Of a DNA stretch of 16,637 nt, positions 1 to 5,904 are shown one piece after another. The DNA is taken from the NCBI GenBank assembly GCA_012797825.1, contig JAAZOI010000121.1:1-16637 (forward strand), in the 5' to 3' direction. Origin of the DNA: Eubacteriaceae bacterium. GTDB taxonomy: Bacteria > Bacillota > Clostridia > Eubacteriales > UBA1433. The notes beneath the pieces were generated by a model. That model did no database searches. It had not been told where the DNA came from and saw only the letters and a program-made list of their open reading frames with translations. Each line of letters begins with the position of its first letter. Position 1 is the stretch's first letter. The translations under genes and the position numbers were made by a program.

Positions 1-150
1 TTATTTTTCATAAATATTATATACAAGTATGCCTACCGCGCAAGATTAAAAAAAGTAATACAAGTTGACTAACAAGCATAACCATTATATATAAATTGAA
101 ATTACTGCTTATGCATAATGTTTTATTATCAGAAGAATGCGAGGGTGCTT

Positions 151-432
151 ATGGAAGATGTATATTCAAAATCAGAAAATATGCTTAATTTGGTAAACCG
201 GGAACAATTGTCGCTAAGAGGCGTAATTGATGTTCACAGCTTTAATGAAGACACAATAATTGCGGAAACGCAGCTCGGGCTTTTAACGGTGGGAGGCAGG
301 GACCTGCGAATAACGGTATTAAGCCTTGACAATCAACGGCTTGATATAAAAGGATATATTGATTCGCTGCAGTATTCCGATCAGGGTCCCGCGCGCAAAG
401 GAAGCGGATTCTTTGATAAAATATTTAAATAA
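151..432 (+). CDS. yabP: YabP, sporulation protein
   Basis: Small soluble protein of about 93 residues, similar in length to B. subtilis YabP (about 100). It has the family pattern: a beta-rich core with 'REQLSLRGVIDVHSF', a segment ending 'TQLGLLTVGGRDLRI', then 'IKGYIDSLQYSD' and a C-terminal 'GSGFFDKIFK'. YabP is a sporulation protein made in the mother cell under SigE in Bacillus; its biochemical role is not established. An ATG at 118 is also in frame, but I place the start at 151, which has GAGGG at 141-145 five bases upstream and fits the family length. Weak SigE-like boxes (ATAAATT at 91-97, CATAATGT at 114-121) would put transcription start after 118, which also favours 151. yabQ follows after 15 bases, so the two are probably cotranscribed. 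Confidence 0.88.
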   Translation: MEDVYSKSENMLNLVNREQLSLRGVIDVHSFNEDTIIAETQLGLLTVGGRDLRITVLSLDNQRLDIKGYIDSLQYSDQGPARKGSGFFDKIFK

Positions 433-447
433 AATATCGGGCATAAA

Positions 448-948
448 ATGATTTATGATGCTAATTATCAGTTATATATTTTTTTAAATTCCTTTTATGC
501 CGGAGTGCTTGCTGCGGTTACTTACGACGTATTCGGAATTTTAATATTCGGCAAATCAAAGCGCATAAGCCTAAAAGACGCGATGTTTTGGATTATATGC
601 ACCATACTGATGTTTTATTTTTTTATAGTCAGAACAGACCTTTTGTTCAGGGGATATATACTGATAGGAATATTGCTCGGATGGGCGGTATATGTTTTAT
701 TGTTTTCTAAACTGATAAGAAAAATCTTGACTTATGTTAACGATAAAAGCGCAAAAGCTATAAACAAAACTGCGGATGTTACTAAGAGCGCAGCTAAAAA
801 AGTAAACAAAAAAATATCGCCGCATACAAAAAAGATAAAAAAGTATTTAAGCATTCCTTTTTTTGAAATAAAGATATATAATAAGTTCAGAAAAAGCACT
901 AAAAAAGGTGATGCCAATGAAAAAAAGAAAAAAAAGAAGAAGGTATAG
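448..948 (+). CDS. yabQ: YabQ, spore cortex biosynthesis membrane protein
   Basis: Integral membrane protein of 166 residues. Three hydrophobic segments are visible at about 10-34, 45-62 and 67-88, followed by a long lysine-rich tail (95-166) predicted to be cytoplasmic. The N-terminal 'YQLYIFLNSFYAGVLAAVTYDVFG' type segment and the position directly after yabP and before divIC match YabQ, a SigE-dependent protein needed for spore cortex formation in B. subtilis. It is somewhat shorter than the Bacillus protein (about 210 residues). The ribosome binding site is weak, so translation may be coupled to yabP. The last 11 codons overlap the start of divIC in another frame, and the terminal 'EKKKKKKKV' is a by-product of the lysine-rich divIC start. 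Identity is confident from synteny and topology; the biochemical function is unknown in the family. Confidence 0.85.
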   Translation: MIYDANYQLYIFLNSFYAGVLAAVTYDVFGILIFGKSKRISLKDAMFWIICTILMFYFFIVRTDLLFRGYILIGILLGWAVYVLLFSKLIRKILTYVNDKSAKAINKTADVTKSAAKKVNKKISPHTKKIKKYLSIPFFEIKIYNKFRKSTKKGDANEKKKKKKKV

Positions 949-1222
949 CAGACCTGTAATACTTATTGCAATCGCCGTATTTTGCTACATTCTATACAAA
1001 TTTATTTCACTCGAAGTTACATATCATAAATTAGCCGCAGAACGGGACAAGCTTACAGATGAACTTAACAATAAAAAAATATATTACGAGCAATTATCAT
1101 CAGCTCTCAACCAGGCAAAGAGTGACGATTATATTGAGCTTCTGGCAAAAAAATATTTAGGACTTATAAACAAAGACGAAAAAATATTTATTATTAAAAG
1201 CAGCGAAGATACCAATAACTAA
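917..1222 (+). CDS. divIC: DivIC/FtsB-type cell division protein
   Basis: Bitopic division protein of 101 residues. It has a strongly basic cytoplasmic tip (MKKRKKRRRYSR, 1-12), one transmembrane helix at about 13-31, an external coiled coil at about 33-66 and the family's terminal block 'DYIELLAKKYLGLINKDEKIF' (about 70-90). DivIC pairs with FtsL and DivIB in the divisome and helps activate septal peptidoglycan synthesis. The start is the ATG at 917, with AAGGTG at 905-910 six bases upstream; a GTG at 908 and an ATG at 911 are also in frame but lie in or next to that site. It overlaps yabQ by 32 bases, implying coupled translation. The yabP-yabQ-divIC order is conserved in endospore formers. 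Confidence 0.9.
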   Translation: MKKRKKRRRYSRPVILIAIAVFCYILYKFISLEVTYHKLAAERDKLTDELNNKKIYYEQLSSALNQAKSDDYIELLAKKYLGLINKDEKIFIIKSSEDTNN

Positions 1223-1235
1223 ACAGGAGTGTATT

Positions 1236-2168
1236 ATGCTTTCAGAACTTCAAGCCGGACAGAGTCTGGACAAAGTATTATTTATTGAAACCATTATTAA
1301 AAAAACCGCAAGCAACGGAAGCGTATATCTTGATATTATGCTTAAAGACAGCTCCGCTGTTATAAGCGCTAAAATGTGGAAAGCGGACGGTATTAATCTA
1401 AGCATTATAAAGGCCGGCATTATCGCAAGTATTAAAGGAAAAACCGAAGAATATAACGGCAAAATACAGGTAATAATTGAGTCTATAGCTGTAGTTGAAA
1501 ATATTGACGATGAAATTATGTCAAAGTTATACGCATCTGCTCCGATGCCTCCAAGTGAAATGTTTGAACAGATTTACGCAGCAGCATCAAAAATTAAAAA
1601 TAACGAATTAAAAACTTTAGTCTGCGCAATACTTGATGAAAAAAAAGAACTGCTGCTCATATTTCCCGGAGCCAAACATATGCATCATGCATCGCGGGGA
1701 GGGCTTTTGCATCACACGCATACGATGCTAAGATCTGCAAGCGCCATCTGCGAAATATATTCCGAGCTTGACAAAGATTTATTGTATGCGGCAGTTATAC
1801 TCCATGACATAGGCAAGCTCGAGGAAATTATGCTAAATGAATACGGCATACCGGTTGACTATACCAAAGAAGGAAAACTGCTCGGCCATATTGTGCAGGG
1901 GATATGCATAATTGACGCTAAAGCAAAAGAGATGAAAATATCAGATGAAATTACCATGCTGTTAAAACACTGTCTTTTATCTCATCATTACTTCGCGGAA
2001 TACGGAAGCCCAAAAATGCCGATGATTGCGGAAGCTGAAGTATTGTATTACATAGATGTGATGGACGCGCGAATGTTTGAAATTTCTCAGGCTCTATCCA
2101 CTGTGGACAAAGGCTCATTTTCACAGAGAGTGTACGCGCTTGAAAACAGAAGTATGTATAAAAATTAA
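1236..2168 (+). CDS. yhaM: YhaM-type 3'-5' exoribonuclease (OB fold plus HD domain)
   Basis: Protein of 310 residues. Residues about 1-95 form an OB-fold nucleic-acid-binding domain ('VYLDIMLKDSSAVISAKMW', 'GKTEEYNGKIQVII'). Residues about 145-290 form an HD-superfamily metal-dependent hydrolase: 'RGGLLHHTHTM' (His159/160), the HD dyad 'ILHDIGKLEE' (His190-Asp191), Gly217-His218, His250-His251 and a late Asp at 274 or 277. This architecture and length match B. subtilis YhaM (about 314 residues), a Mn-dependent 3'-5' exoribonuclease that also degrades single-stranded DNA. AGGAG at 1225-1229 precedes the ATG by six bases, and the gene begins 13 bases after divIC, so it appears to be the last gene of the yabP operon. 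An intrinsic terminator follows directly. The placement next to sporulation genes is unusual compared with Bacillus. Confidence 0.88.
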   Translation: MLSELQAGQSLDKVLFIETIIKKTASNGSVYLDIMLKDSSAVISAKMWKADGINLSIIKAGIIASIKGKTEEYNGKIQVIIESIAVVENIDDEIMSKLYASAPMPPSEMFEQIYAAASKIKNNELKTLVCAILDEKKELLLIFPGAKHMHHASRGGLLHHTHTMLRSASAICEIYSELDKDLLYAAVILHDIGKLEEIMLNEYGIPVDYTKEGKLLGHIVQGICIIDAKAKEMKISDEITMLLKHCLLSHHYFAEYGSPKMPMIAEAEVLYYIDVMDARMFEISQALSTVDKGSFSQRVYALENRSMYKN

Positions 2169-2172
2169 GTGT

Positions 2173-2198
2173 AAACCGCTTTTGGGCGGTTTTTTTTA
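2173..2198 (+). terminator. Intrinsic terminator after yhaM
   Basis: A GC-rich stem of CCGC (2176-2179) with GCGG (2186-2189), extended by three A-T pairs on the outside and closed by a loop of about six bases, runs into an uninterrupted T tract. It begins 5 bases after the yhaM stop codon and separates the yabP-yhaM unit from spoIID. Confidence 0.9.
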
Positions 2199-2253
2199 TT
2201 AACAGTGAAAGGTTTTGATATTTTTTTCAGATTAAATATCATATATTTTTACT

Positions 2254-3240
2254 ATGAGAAAGAAACTGGGTTTATATGTTTTTATAATATTGTTAATTTT
2301 TATTATTATTCCCGCTTTAATAGTTAAATGCTTTCAGCATACGGATACTGAAAATGAGGACAATAGCGAGGGAACAACAATAAAAATACTTGACGTGCAG
2401 CATAATAAAGCGCTTGAAATGGAGTTTGAGGATTATATTAAATGCGTTGTAGCAGGCGAGATGCCGGCGACTTTTGAAGAAGAGGCGCTAAAAGCTCAGG
2501 CTGTCGCGGCAAGGACATTTACTATAAGAAGAATGCAAGGAACAACAAGCGCACATCCGCAGTATGATATTTGCACTGACTATAAATGCTGCCAGGCGTT
2601 TATATCAAAAGAAGACAGACTGAAAGCATGGCAGGATTCGGGAGTGTCTGCGGCGGACAGTCTGCTGCGATGGCAAAAAATTGAGAAAGCCGTAGACGAC
2701 ACAAAAGGCAAAGTGCTTGTATACAGCGGGGAGCTGATAAGCGCGCTATATTTTTCCGCAAGCGGAGGCAAAACCGAAAACTCGGAAGATTATTTTGTTT
2801 CAGCTTATCCGTATTTACGCAGCGTTGACAGCCCGTATGAAGGAACAACTTATAAAAATATTGAAACGACAATAACTTTAAAAGATTTTTTAACAATTTT
2901 AAAAACAAAATATCCAGATTTTAAAATTGATCAGTCTAAAGTAGCTCAGAATATAAAAATAAACTCATATACAACGGGCGGAAAAGTCAAAGAGATTGTA
3001 ATAGGAAACAAAAACTTAAGCGGAAGAGAAGTAAGAGAACTTTTTGATTTGCGCTCCAGCGGGTTTACGATAAAATTATCCGGAAGCAATATAACATTTA
3101 CGACAAACGGCAACGGACACGGAGTGGGAATGAGCCAATACGGCGCAAACGGCTATGCTAAAAACGGCTATACATTTGATGAGATATTGCTGCATTATTA
3201 TTTAGGAGCGGAAATTGTTGATTATAGTACTTTGAAATAA
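2254..3240 (+). CDS. spoIID: SpoIID, stage II sporulation peptidoglycan lytic enzyme
   Basis: Protein of 328 residues with an N-terminal membrane anchor (about 6-25) and the SpoIID/LytB domain outside. SpoIID is a lytic transglycosylase that, with SpoIIM and SpoIIP in the mother cell, remodels septal peptidoglycan during engulfment. The motif 'YIKCVVAGEMPATFEEEALKAQ' carries the expected catalytic Glu (Glu69). The spacing His101-Cys107-Cys113 in 'HPQYDICTDYKCC' matches the zinc-binding His/Cys/Cys set of C. difficile SpoIID. The terminal 'GHGVGMSQYGANGYAKNGYT' is the family signature. The ATG at 2254 is the only start that keeps the membrane anchor, yet no purine-rich ribosome binding site lies before it. 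A loose SigE-like -10 (CATATATT, 2240-2247) sits only six bases upstream. spoIIQ follows 63 bases downstream. Confidence 0.95.
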   Translation: MRKKLGLYVFIILLIFIIIPALIVKCFQHTDTENEDNSEGTTIKILDVQHNKALEMEFEDYIKCVVAGEMPATFEEEALKAQAVAARTFTIRRMQGTTSAHPQYDICTDYKCCQAFISKEDRLKAWQDSGVSAADSLLRWQKIEKAVDDTKGKVLVYSGELISALYFSASGGKTENSEDYFVSAYPYLRSVDSPYEGTTYKNIETTITLKDFLTILKTKYPDFKIDQSKVAQNIKINSYTTGGKVKEIVIGNKNLSGREVRELFDLRSSGFTIKLSGSNITFTTNGNGHGVGMSQYGANGYAKNGYTFDEILLHYYLGAEIVDYSTLK

Positions 3241-3257
3241 AAAATTATTCTATTTAT

Positions 3258-3287
3258 GAATAAAATCCTCTGAATTTGAAAAAATAT
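3258..3287 (+). promoter_or_regulatory. Candidate SigF/SigG promoter of spoIIQ
   Basis: GAATA at 3258-3262, a 15-base spacer and GAAAAAATAT at 3278-3287 resemble the SigF/SigG pattern (G-n-ATA, about 15-16 bases, GGnnAnAnT), with one mismatch in the leading GG. spoIIQ is a SigF gene in Bacillus and Clostridium. The predicted start would fall near 3294, inside the 3' arm of the inverted repeat at 3267-3296. This is pattern matching in A+T-rich DNA, so confidence is modest. Confidence 0.35.
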
Positions 3288-3296
3288 ATTCAGAGG
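3267..3296 (+). promoter_or_regulatory. Perfect inverted repeat covering the spoIIQ ribosome binding site
   Basis: CCTCTGAAT (3267-3275) and ATTCAGAGG (3288-3296) are exact reverse complements separated by 12 bases. The 3' arm contains the AGAGG core of the spoIIQ Shine-Dalgarno site (start codon at 3304), so folding would hide it. No T tract follows, so it is not a standard terminator. Only transcripts begun upstream, such as read-through from spoIID, contain both arms. Confidence 0.7.
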
Positions 3297-3303
3297 TGAT
3301 TTT

Positions 3304-3999
3304 ATGTTAAAAAATATTGAAAACAGAAGCAATAACAAAACGGTTATATATTCTATTTTTACAATACTTGTGTTTTTACTGCTCGTTACCGTTGCCGGAA
3401 CGAAAATAATTCAGGATAAGAACGCCAGCGATAAATTAAGCCAACTTGAAAATTCGCAAAATCAGGATTTAGGCAGAGATGGAAACATAGCCGATGAGAC
3501 GGCAAACGCCAATGCGGGTACAAATACGAATACTGATAAATCAGCTTCCGCATCAACAAACACGGCAACGAAAACCGTAAGCCTTACTGATATTTCAAGC
3601 CCTGTAGCAGGCAAAGAAATTACTATGGCGTACAGTTTTAATACAACTCCTGTATACAGCACAACACTTGGCGAGTACAGATCGGACCATATGGGAGCGG
3701 ATATATCGGCAAAAGCAGGAGACAGCGTTAAAGCTGTATTGGACGGTAAAGTAGAAAAAATTTATGACGACGCTAAACTGGGCAAGTGCGTTGTAATAAA
3801 CCACGGAAACAATATTAAAACCGTATACGGAAATTTGGACGCAACGGTAAATGTTAAGGAAGGGCAGAGCGTTACTAAAGGCACCGTTATAGGAAAAGTC
3901 GGTACGACCGCAAAATTTGAAGTTGACGATGCGCCGCATGTGCACTTTGAAATCTGGCAGAACGGAAAAACAGTAGACCCCGCAAAATATATTAAATAG
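3304..3999 (+). CDS. spoIIQ: SpoIIQ-type M23/LytM peptidase-fold forespore protein
   Basis: Protein of 231 residues: short cytoplasmic tail, one transmembrane helix (about 14-32), a low-complexity Asn/Thr/Ala/Ser linker (about 60-90) and a C-terminal LytM/M23 domain (about 96-231). SpoIIQ sits in the forespore outer face and pairs with mother-cell SpoIIIAH to form the channel that supports engulfment and SigG activity. The full zinc set is present: His129 and Asp133 ('HMGAD') and His212/His214 ('APHVHFEIW'). As I recall, C. difficile SpoIIQ keeps such a set while Bacillus SpoIIQ lacks the first His. This protein could therefore bind zinc and may be enzymatically competent. GAGGTGAT at 3293-3300 is the ribosome binding site. 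Position right after spoIID favours SpoIIQ over a generic M23 endopeptidase. Confidence 0.87.
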   Translation: MLKNIENRSNNKTVIYSIFTILVFLLLVTVAGTKIIQDKNASDKLSQLENSQNQDLGRDGNIADETANANAGTNTNTDKSASASTNTATKTVSLTDISSPVAGKEITMAYSFNTTPVYSTTLGEYRSDHMGADISAKAGDSVKAVLDGKVEKIYDDAKLGKCVVINHGNNIKTVYGNLDATVNVKEGQSVTKGTVIGKVGTTAKFEVDDAPHVHFEIWQNGKTVDPAKYIK

Positions 4000-4012
4000 A
4001 CGAAAACAATTT

Positions 4013-4044
4013 AAAAAGGATATAGATAAATATATCCTTTTTTT
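4013..4044 (+). terminator. Intrinsic terminator after spoIIQ
   Basis: AAAAAGGATATA (4013-4024) pairs perfectly with TATATCCTTTTT after a six-base loop (4025-4030) and ends in seven T residues. It lies 13 bases after the spoIIQ stop. The A-rich 5' arm could let it work in both directions. Confidence 0.88.
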
Positions 4045-4070
4045 ATGTGTTTATATTAATAAAGCTCTAA

Positions 4071-4099
4071 TTGACAAGAGCTATACTTGCAAGTATAAT
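4071..4099 (+). promoter_or_regulatory. Consensus sigma-A promoter of tRNA-Ser
   Basis: TTGACA at 4071-4076 and TATAAT at 4094-4099 are both exact consensus hexamers with the optimal 17-base spacer. Transcription should begin near 4106, about five bases before the mature tRNA. This is the strongest promoter visible in the window and shows that the tRNA is an independent transcription unit. Confidence 0.93.
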
Positions 4100-4110
4100 A
4101 TGTAATGCGC

Positions 4111-4202
4111 GGAAAGGTGGCTGAGTTGGCTTAAGGCGCACGATTGGAAATCGTGTGTGGGCTAATACCCCACCGAGGGTTCGAATCCCTCCCTTTCCGC
4201 CA
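4111..4202 (+). tRNA. tRNA-Ser (anticodon GGA)
   Basis: The cloverleaf reads clearly. The acceptor GGAAAGG (4111-4117) pairs with CCTTTCC (4192-4198), with discriminator G at 4199 and an encoded CCA at 4200-4202. The anticodon stem CACGA/TCGTG encloses TTGGAAA, with anticodon GGA at 4146-4148, which reads UCC and UCU serine codons. The long variable arm (GTGGG/CCCAC) is the class II feature of serine tRNAs. The T arm is GAGGG-TTCGAAT-CCCTC. The 92-base length fits. It has its own promoter and terminator. Confidence 0.97.
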
Positions 4203-4216
4203 GTTATATTAAATAT

Positions 4217-4257
4217 AAAGGACTTTAACACTATAGTTTAAGTCCTTTTGATTTTAT
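4217..4257 (+). terminator. Intrinsic terminator after tRNA-Ser
   Basis: AAAGGACTTTAAC (4217-4229) pairs with GTTTAAGTCCTTT (4236-4248) with one T-T mismatch and a six-base loop, then a T-rich run. It begins 14 bases after the CCA end of the tRNA. Confidence 0.8.
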
Positions 4258-4274
4258 ATCTTTTTTGGTATAAT
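4248..4274 (+). promoter_or_regulatory. Candidate extended -10 sigma-A promoter
   Basis: TGG-TATAAT at 4266-4274 is an extended -10 element (TGn before an exact TATAAT). A -35-like TTGATT is at 4248-4253, a short 15 bases upstream and overlapping the tail of the tRNA terminator. It lies 33 bases before the start codon at 4308. Confidence 0.5.
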
Positions 4275-4307
4275 TTATACAAATTCACTAAAAAATGGAA
4301 TGAGGAA

Positions 4308-5273
4308 ATGTCTTTGTATAATAATTTGCTAAAAATAAGCGAAGACTGGCTGAAATATGCAATACGGCTTAATCTTCTTAATGAGAATAAAGAGGATTTA
4401 ACAGAACTTAGAAACAGGGTATTAGGTACTGAAAAGATTAAAACATATTTAAGCGACATTGCTGATTTTCACAGCGTTTTAGTAAGCAATCATAAAAACC
4501 CTGATTTGCCGATATATAAACTTCTTTTTCTTTTAGATATAGGGCTGGATTCCGACGTTCCTCAGATACAAACCGCTATAAATGAAATTTTAAAACATAG
4601 AGATGAAAACGGAGTATACCTATCTCTTATTAATATTCCAAAACATTTTAAAGGAAACGGAGAAAATGTATTCGGCTGGTGTTTGTGCGATGCGCCTTTG
4701 CTGCTTTATGCACTTGTAAAAGCTAATGTTGATTATAATAAATATATCAAAGCAGGCGTTGAACATCTCGTAACCTTTTATAAAGATAACGGTTTTTCAT
4801 GCACAGTATCCAAAGAGCTTGGCAAATTCAGAGGTCCGGGCAGAAAAGAGGACTGCTGCCCGTATGCGACTTTGATAATGGCCAAATTGCTTTCTTCTGT
4901 TCCTGATTATAAAAACAGCGATATTGCACATACATCTGCTGAAGCCTTGCTTTCGCTGTGGGAGAACAGCTTGGAAAAGCATCCGTATATGTTTTATATG
5001 GGAACGGATTTCAGGAAATTAAAAGCGCCAGCTATATGGTACGACATAGTAAGTGTTGCGGACGTGCTGAGCAGATTTGAAAATGTCAGAAAAGACAAAC
5101 GCTTTATTGAAATGATTTCAATAATTAAAGAAAAACAGGATAACAATGGTCTGTTTACACCTGAAGCAATCTATTTAAAATATAAAGACTGGGACTACGG
5201 ACAAAAAAAGATACCATCGCCTTACCTTACATATTTATGTCTAAATATATTAAAGAACGCAGGATATGAATAA
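4308..5273 (+). CDS. Uncharacterised alpha/alpha-toroid-like protein
   Basis: Protein of 321 residues with no signal peptide or membrane segment. It is mostly helical, and the repeated pattern of helix pairs with aromatic and Gly-rich turns ('DENGVYLSL', 'NGFSCTVSKELGKFRGPGRKEDCCPYATLIMAKLL', 'DNNGLFTPEAIY', 'PSPYLTYLCLNILKNAG') resembles squalene-cyclase/prenyltransferase alpha/alpha toroids. Conserved-looking blocks are 'FGWCLCDAPLLLYAL', 'GRKEDCCPYAT' and 'YMGTDFRKLKAPAIWYDI'. I infer a toroid fold only; the DxDD motif of class II cyclases is not seen, so terpene cyclase activity should not be assumed. The frame stays open back to a TTG at 4248, but that overlaps the tRNA terminator, whereas the ATG at 4308 has TGAGGAA directly before it. 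It appears monocistronic. Confidence 0.75.
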   Translation: MSLYNNLLKISEDWLKYAIRLNLLNENKEDLTELRNRVLGTEKIKTYLSDIADFHSVLVSNHKNPDLPIYKLLFLLDIGLDSDVPQIQTAINEILKHRDENGVYLSLINIPKHFKGNGENVFGWCLCDAPLLLYALVKANVDYNKYIKAGVEHLVTFYKDNGFSCTVSKELGKFRGPGRKEDCCPYATLIMAKLLSSVPDYKNSDIAHTSAEALLSLWENSLEKHPYMFYMGTDFRKLKAPAIWYDIVSVADVLSRFENVRKDKRFIEMISIIKEKQDNNGLFTPEAIYLKYKDWDYGQKKIPSPYLTYLCLNILKNAGYE

Positions 5274-5334
5274 TTAAAATTGTTTTTGCGTGATGTTATA
5301 AATATCAAATGTTTGAAACAGGAAGATTAGTAAA

Positions 5335-5817
5335 ATGGAATTTATTAGCGCGTTGATTGCAGTTAAAGATATTGAAAAATCAAAAAAATTTTATTATGAC
5401 ATTTTAGGGCTTGATGTTATTTCGGATTTTGGAGCTAATGTTGTATTAAGAGGCGGAATAGCGTTACAGACAGCAGATACATTGGAAATCTTTATAAATA
5501 AGAATGAGGATGAGATTGTCTATGAAAACAACGCGTGCGAGCTTTATTTTGAGGAAGATGATATTGAGGCGTTTATTAATAAGTTAAGCAGTATAGAATA
5601 TATAAAATACATTCATCCGCTTATTGAGCATTCGTGGGGGCAGAGGGTTGTTCGGTTTTATGATTTGGACGGTCATATAATAGAAGTAGGTGAAAGCCTG
5701 AAAGTTGTAGTGCGGAGATTTTTTAACAGCGGACTGTCCGTTGAACAGACAGCAATGCGAATGGATGTATCCGAAGAATATATTAAACAATTAATAAATG
5801 AAAATGGAAAAATATAA
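5335..5817 (+). CDS. VOC (glyoxalase-fold) protein with C-terminal HTH-like tail
   Basis: Protein of 160 residues. Residues about 1-120 form a vicinal oxygen chelate domain with two beta-alpha-beta-beta-beta units: 'ISALIAVKDIEKSKKFYYDILGLDV' at the front and 'QRVVRFYDLDGHIIEVGE' at the end (His114, Glu117). The usual metal-binding His in the first strand is replaced (Ser5/Ala6), so glyoxalase I activity is doubtful. Residues about 122-155 add a helical tail ('FFNSGLSVEQTAMRMDVSEEYIKQLIN') that reads like a helix-turn-helix: a 'SVEQTAMRM' helix, a turn, and an 'EEYIKQLI' helix. It could be a ligand-sensing or resistance protein; the substrate is unknown. CAGGAAG at about 5319-5325 is the ribosome binding site, and a hairpin follows the gene. 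Confidence 0.8.
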   Translation: MEFISALIAVKDIEKSKKFYYDILGLDVISDFGANVVLRGGIALQTADTLEIFINKNEDEIVYENNACELYFEEDDIEAFINKLSSIEYIKYIHPLIEHSWGQRVVRFYDLDGHIIEVGESLKVVVRRFFNSGLSVEQTAMRMDVSEEYIKQLINENGKI

Positions 5818-5823
5818 TTTTAA

Positions 5824-5860
5824 AAAGTCTTCCAAATATATTGGAGACTTTAATTATTAA
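5824..5860 (+). terminator. Probable terminator after the VOC gene
   Basis: AAAGTCT-T-CCAA (5824-5835) pairs with TTGGAGACTTT (5841-5851) with one bulged T. The following stretch is T-rich but interrupted by A (TTTAATTATTAATATT), so it is weaker than the other terminators here. Confidence 0.5.
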
Positions 5861-5904
5861 TATTATAATGAATAAGACTATTATATAAAATCAAAGGAAA
5901 ACAA

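Noticed and set aside
1..117. Possible end of an upstream gene on the + strand
   Set aside because: Two frames stay open for about 20 codons from the edge, but nothing in them is recognisable.
118..150. Upstream ATG for yabP at 118
   Set aside because: No ribosome binding site precedes it, it lies in a possible promoter, and the family length fits the ATG at 151.
4180..4300. Integration site (att) at the tRNA-Ser 3' end
   Set aside because: No integrase and no direct repeat of the tRNA end is visible nearby; the tRNA has a normal terminator after it.
4248..4307. N-terminal extension of the toroid-like protein from TTG at 4248
   Set aside because: It overlaps the tRNA terminator and promoter, and has no ribosome binding site.
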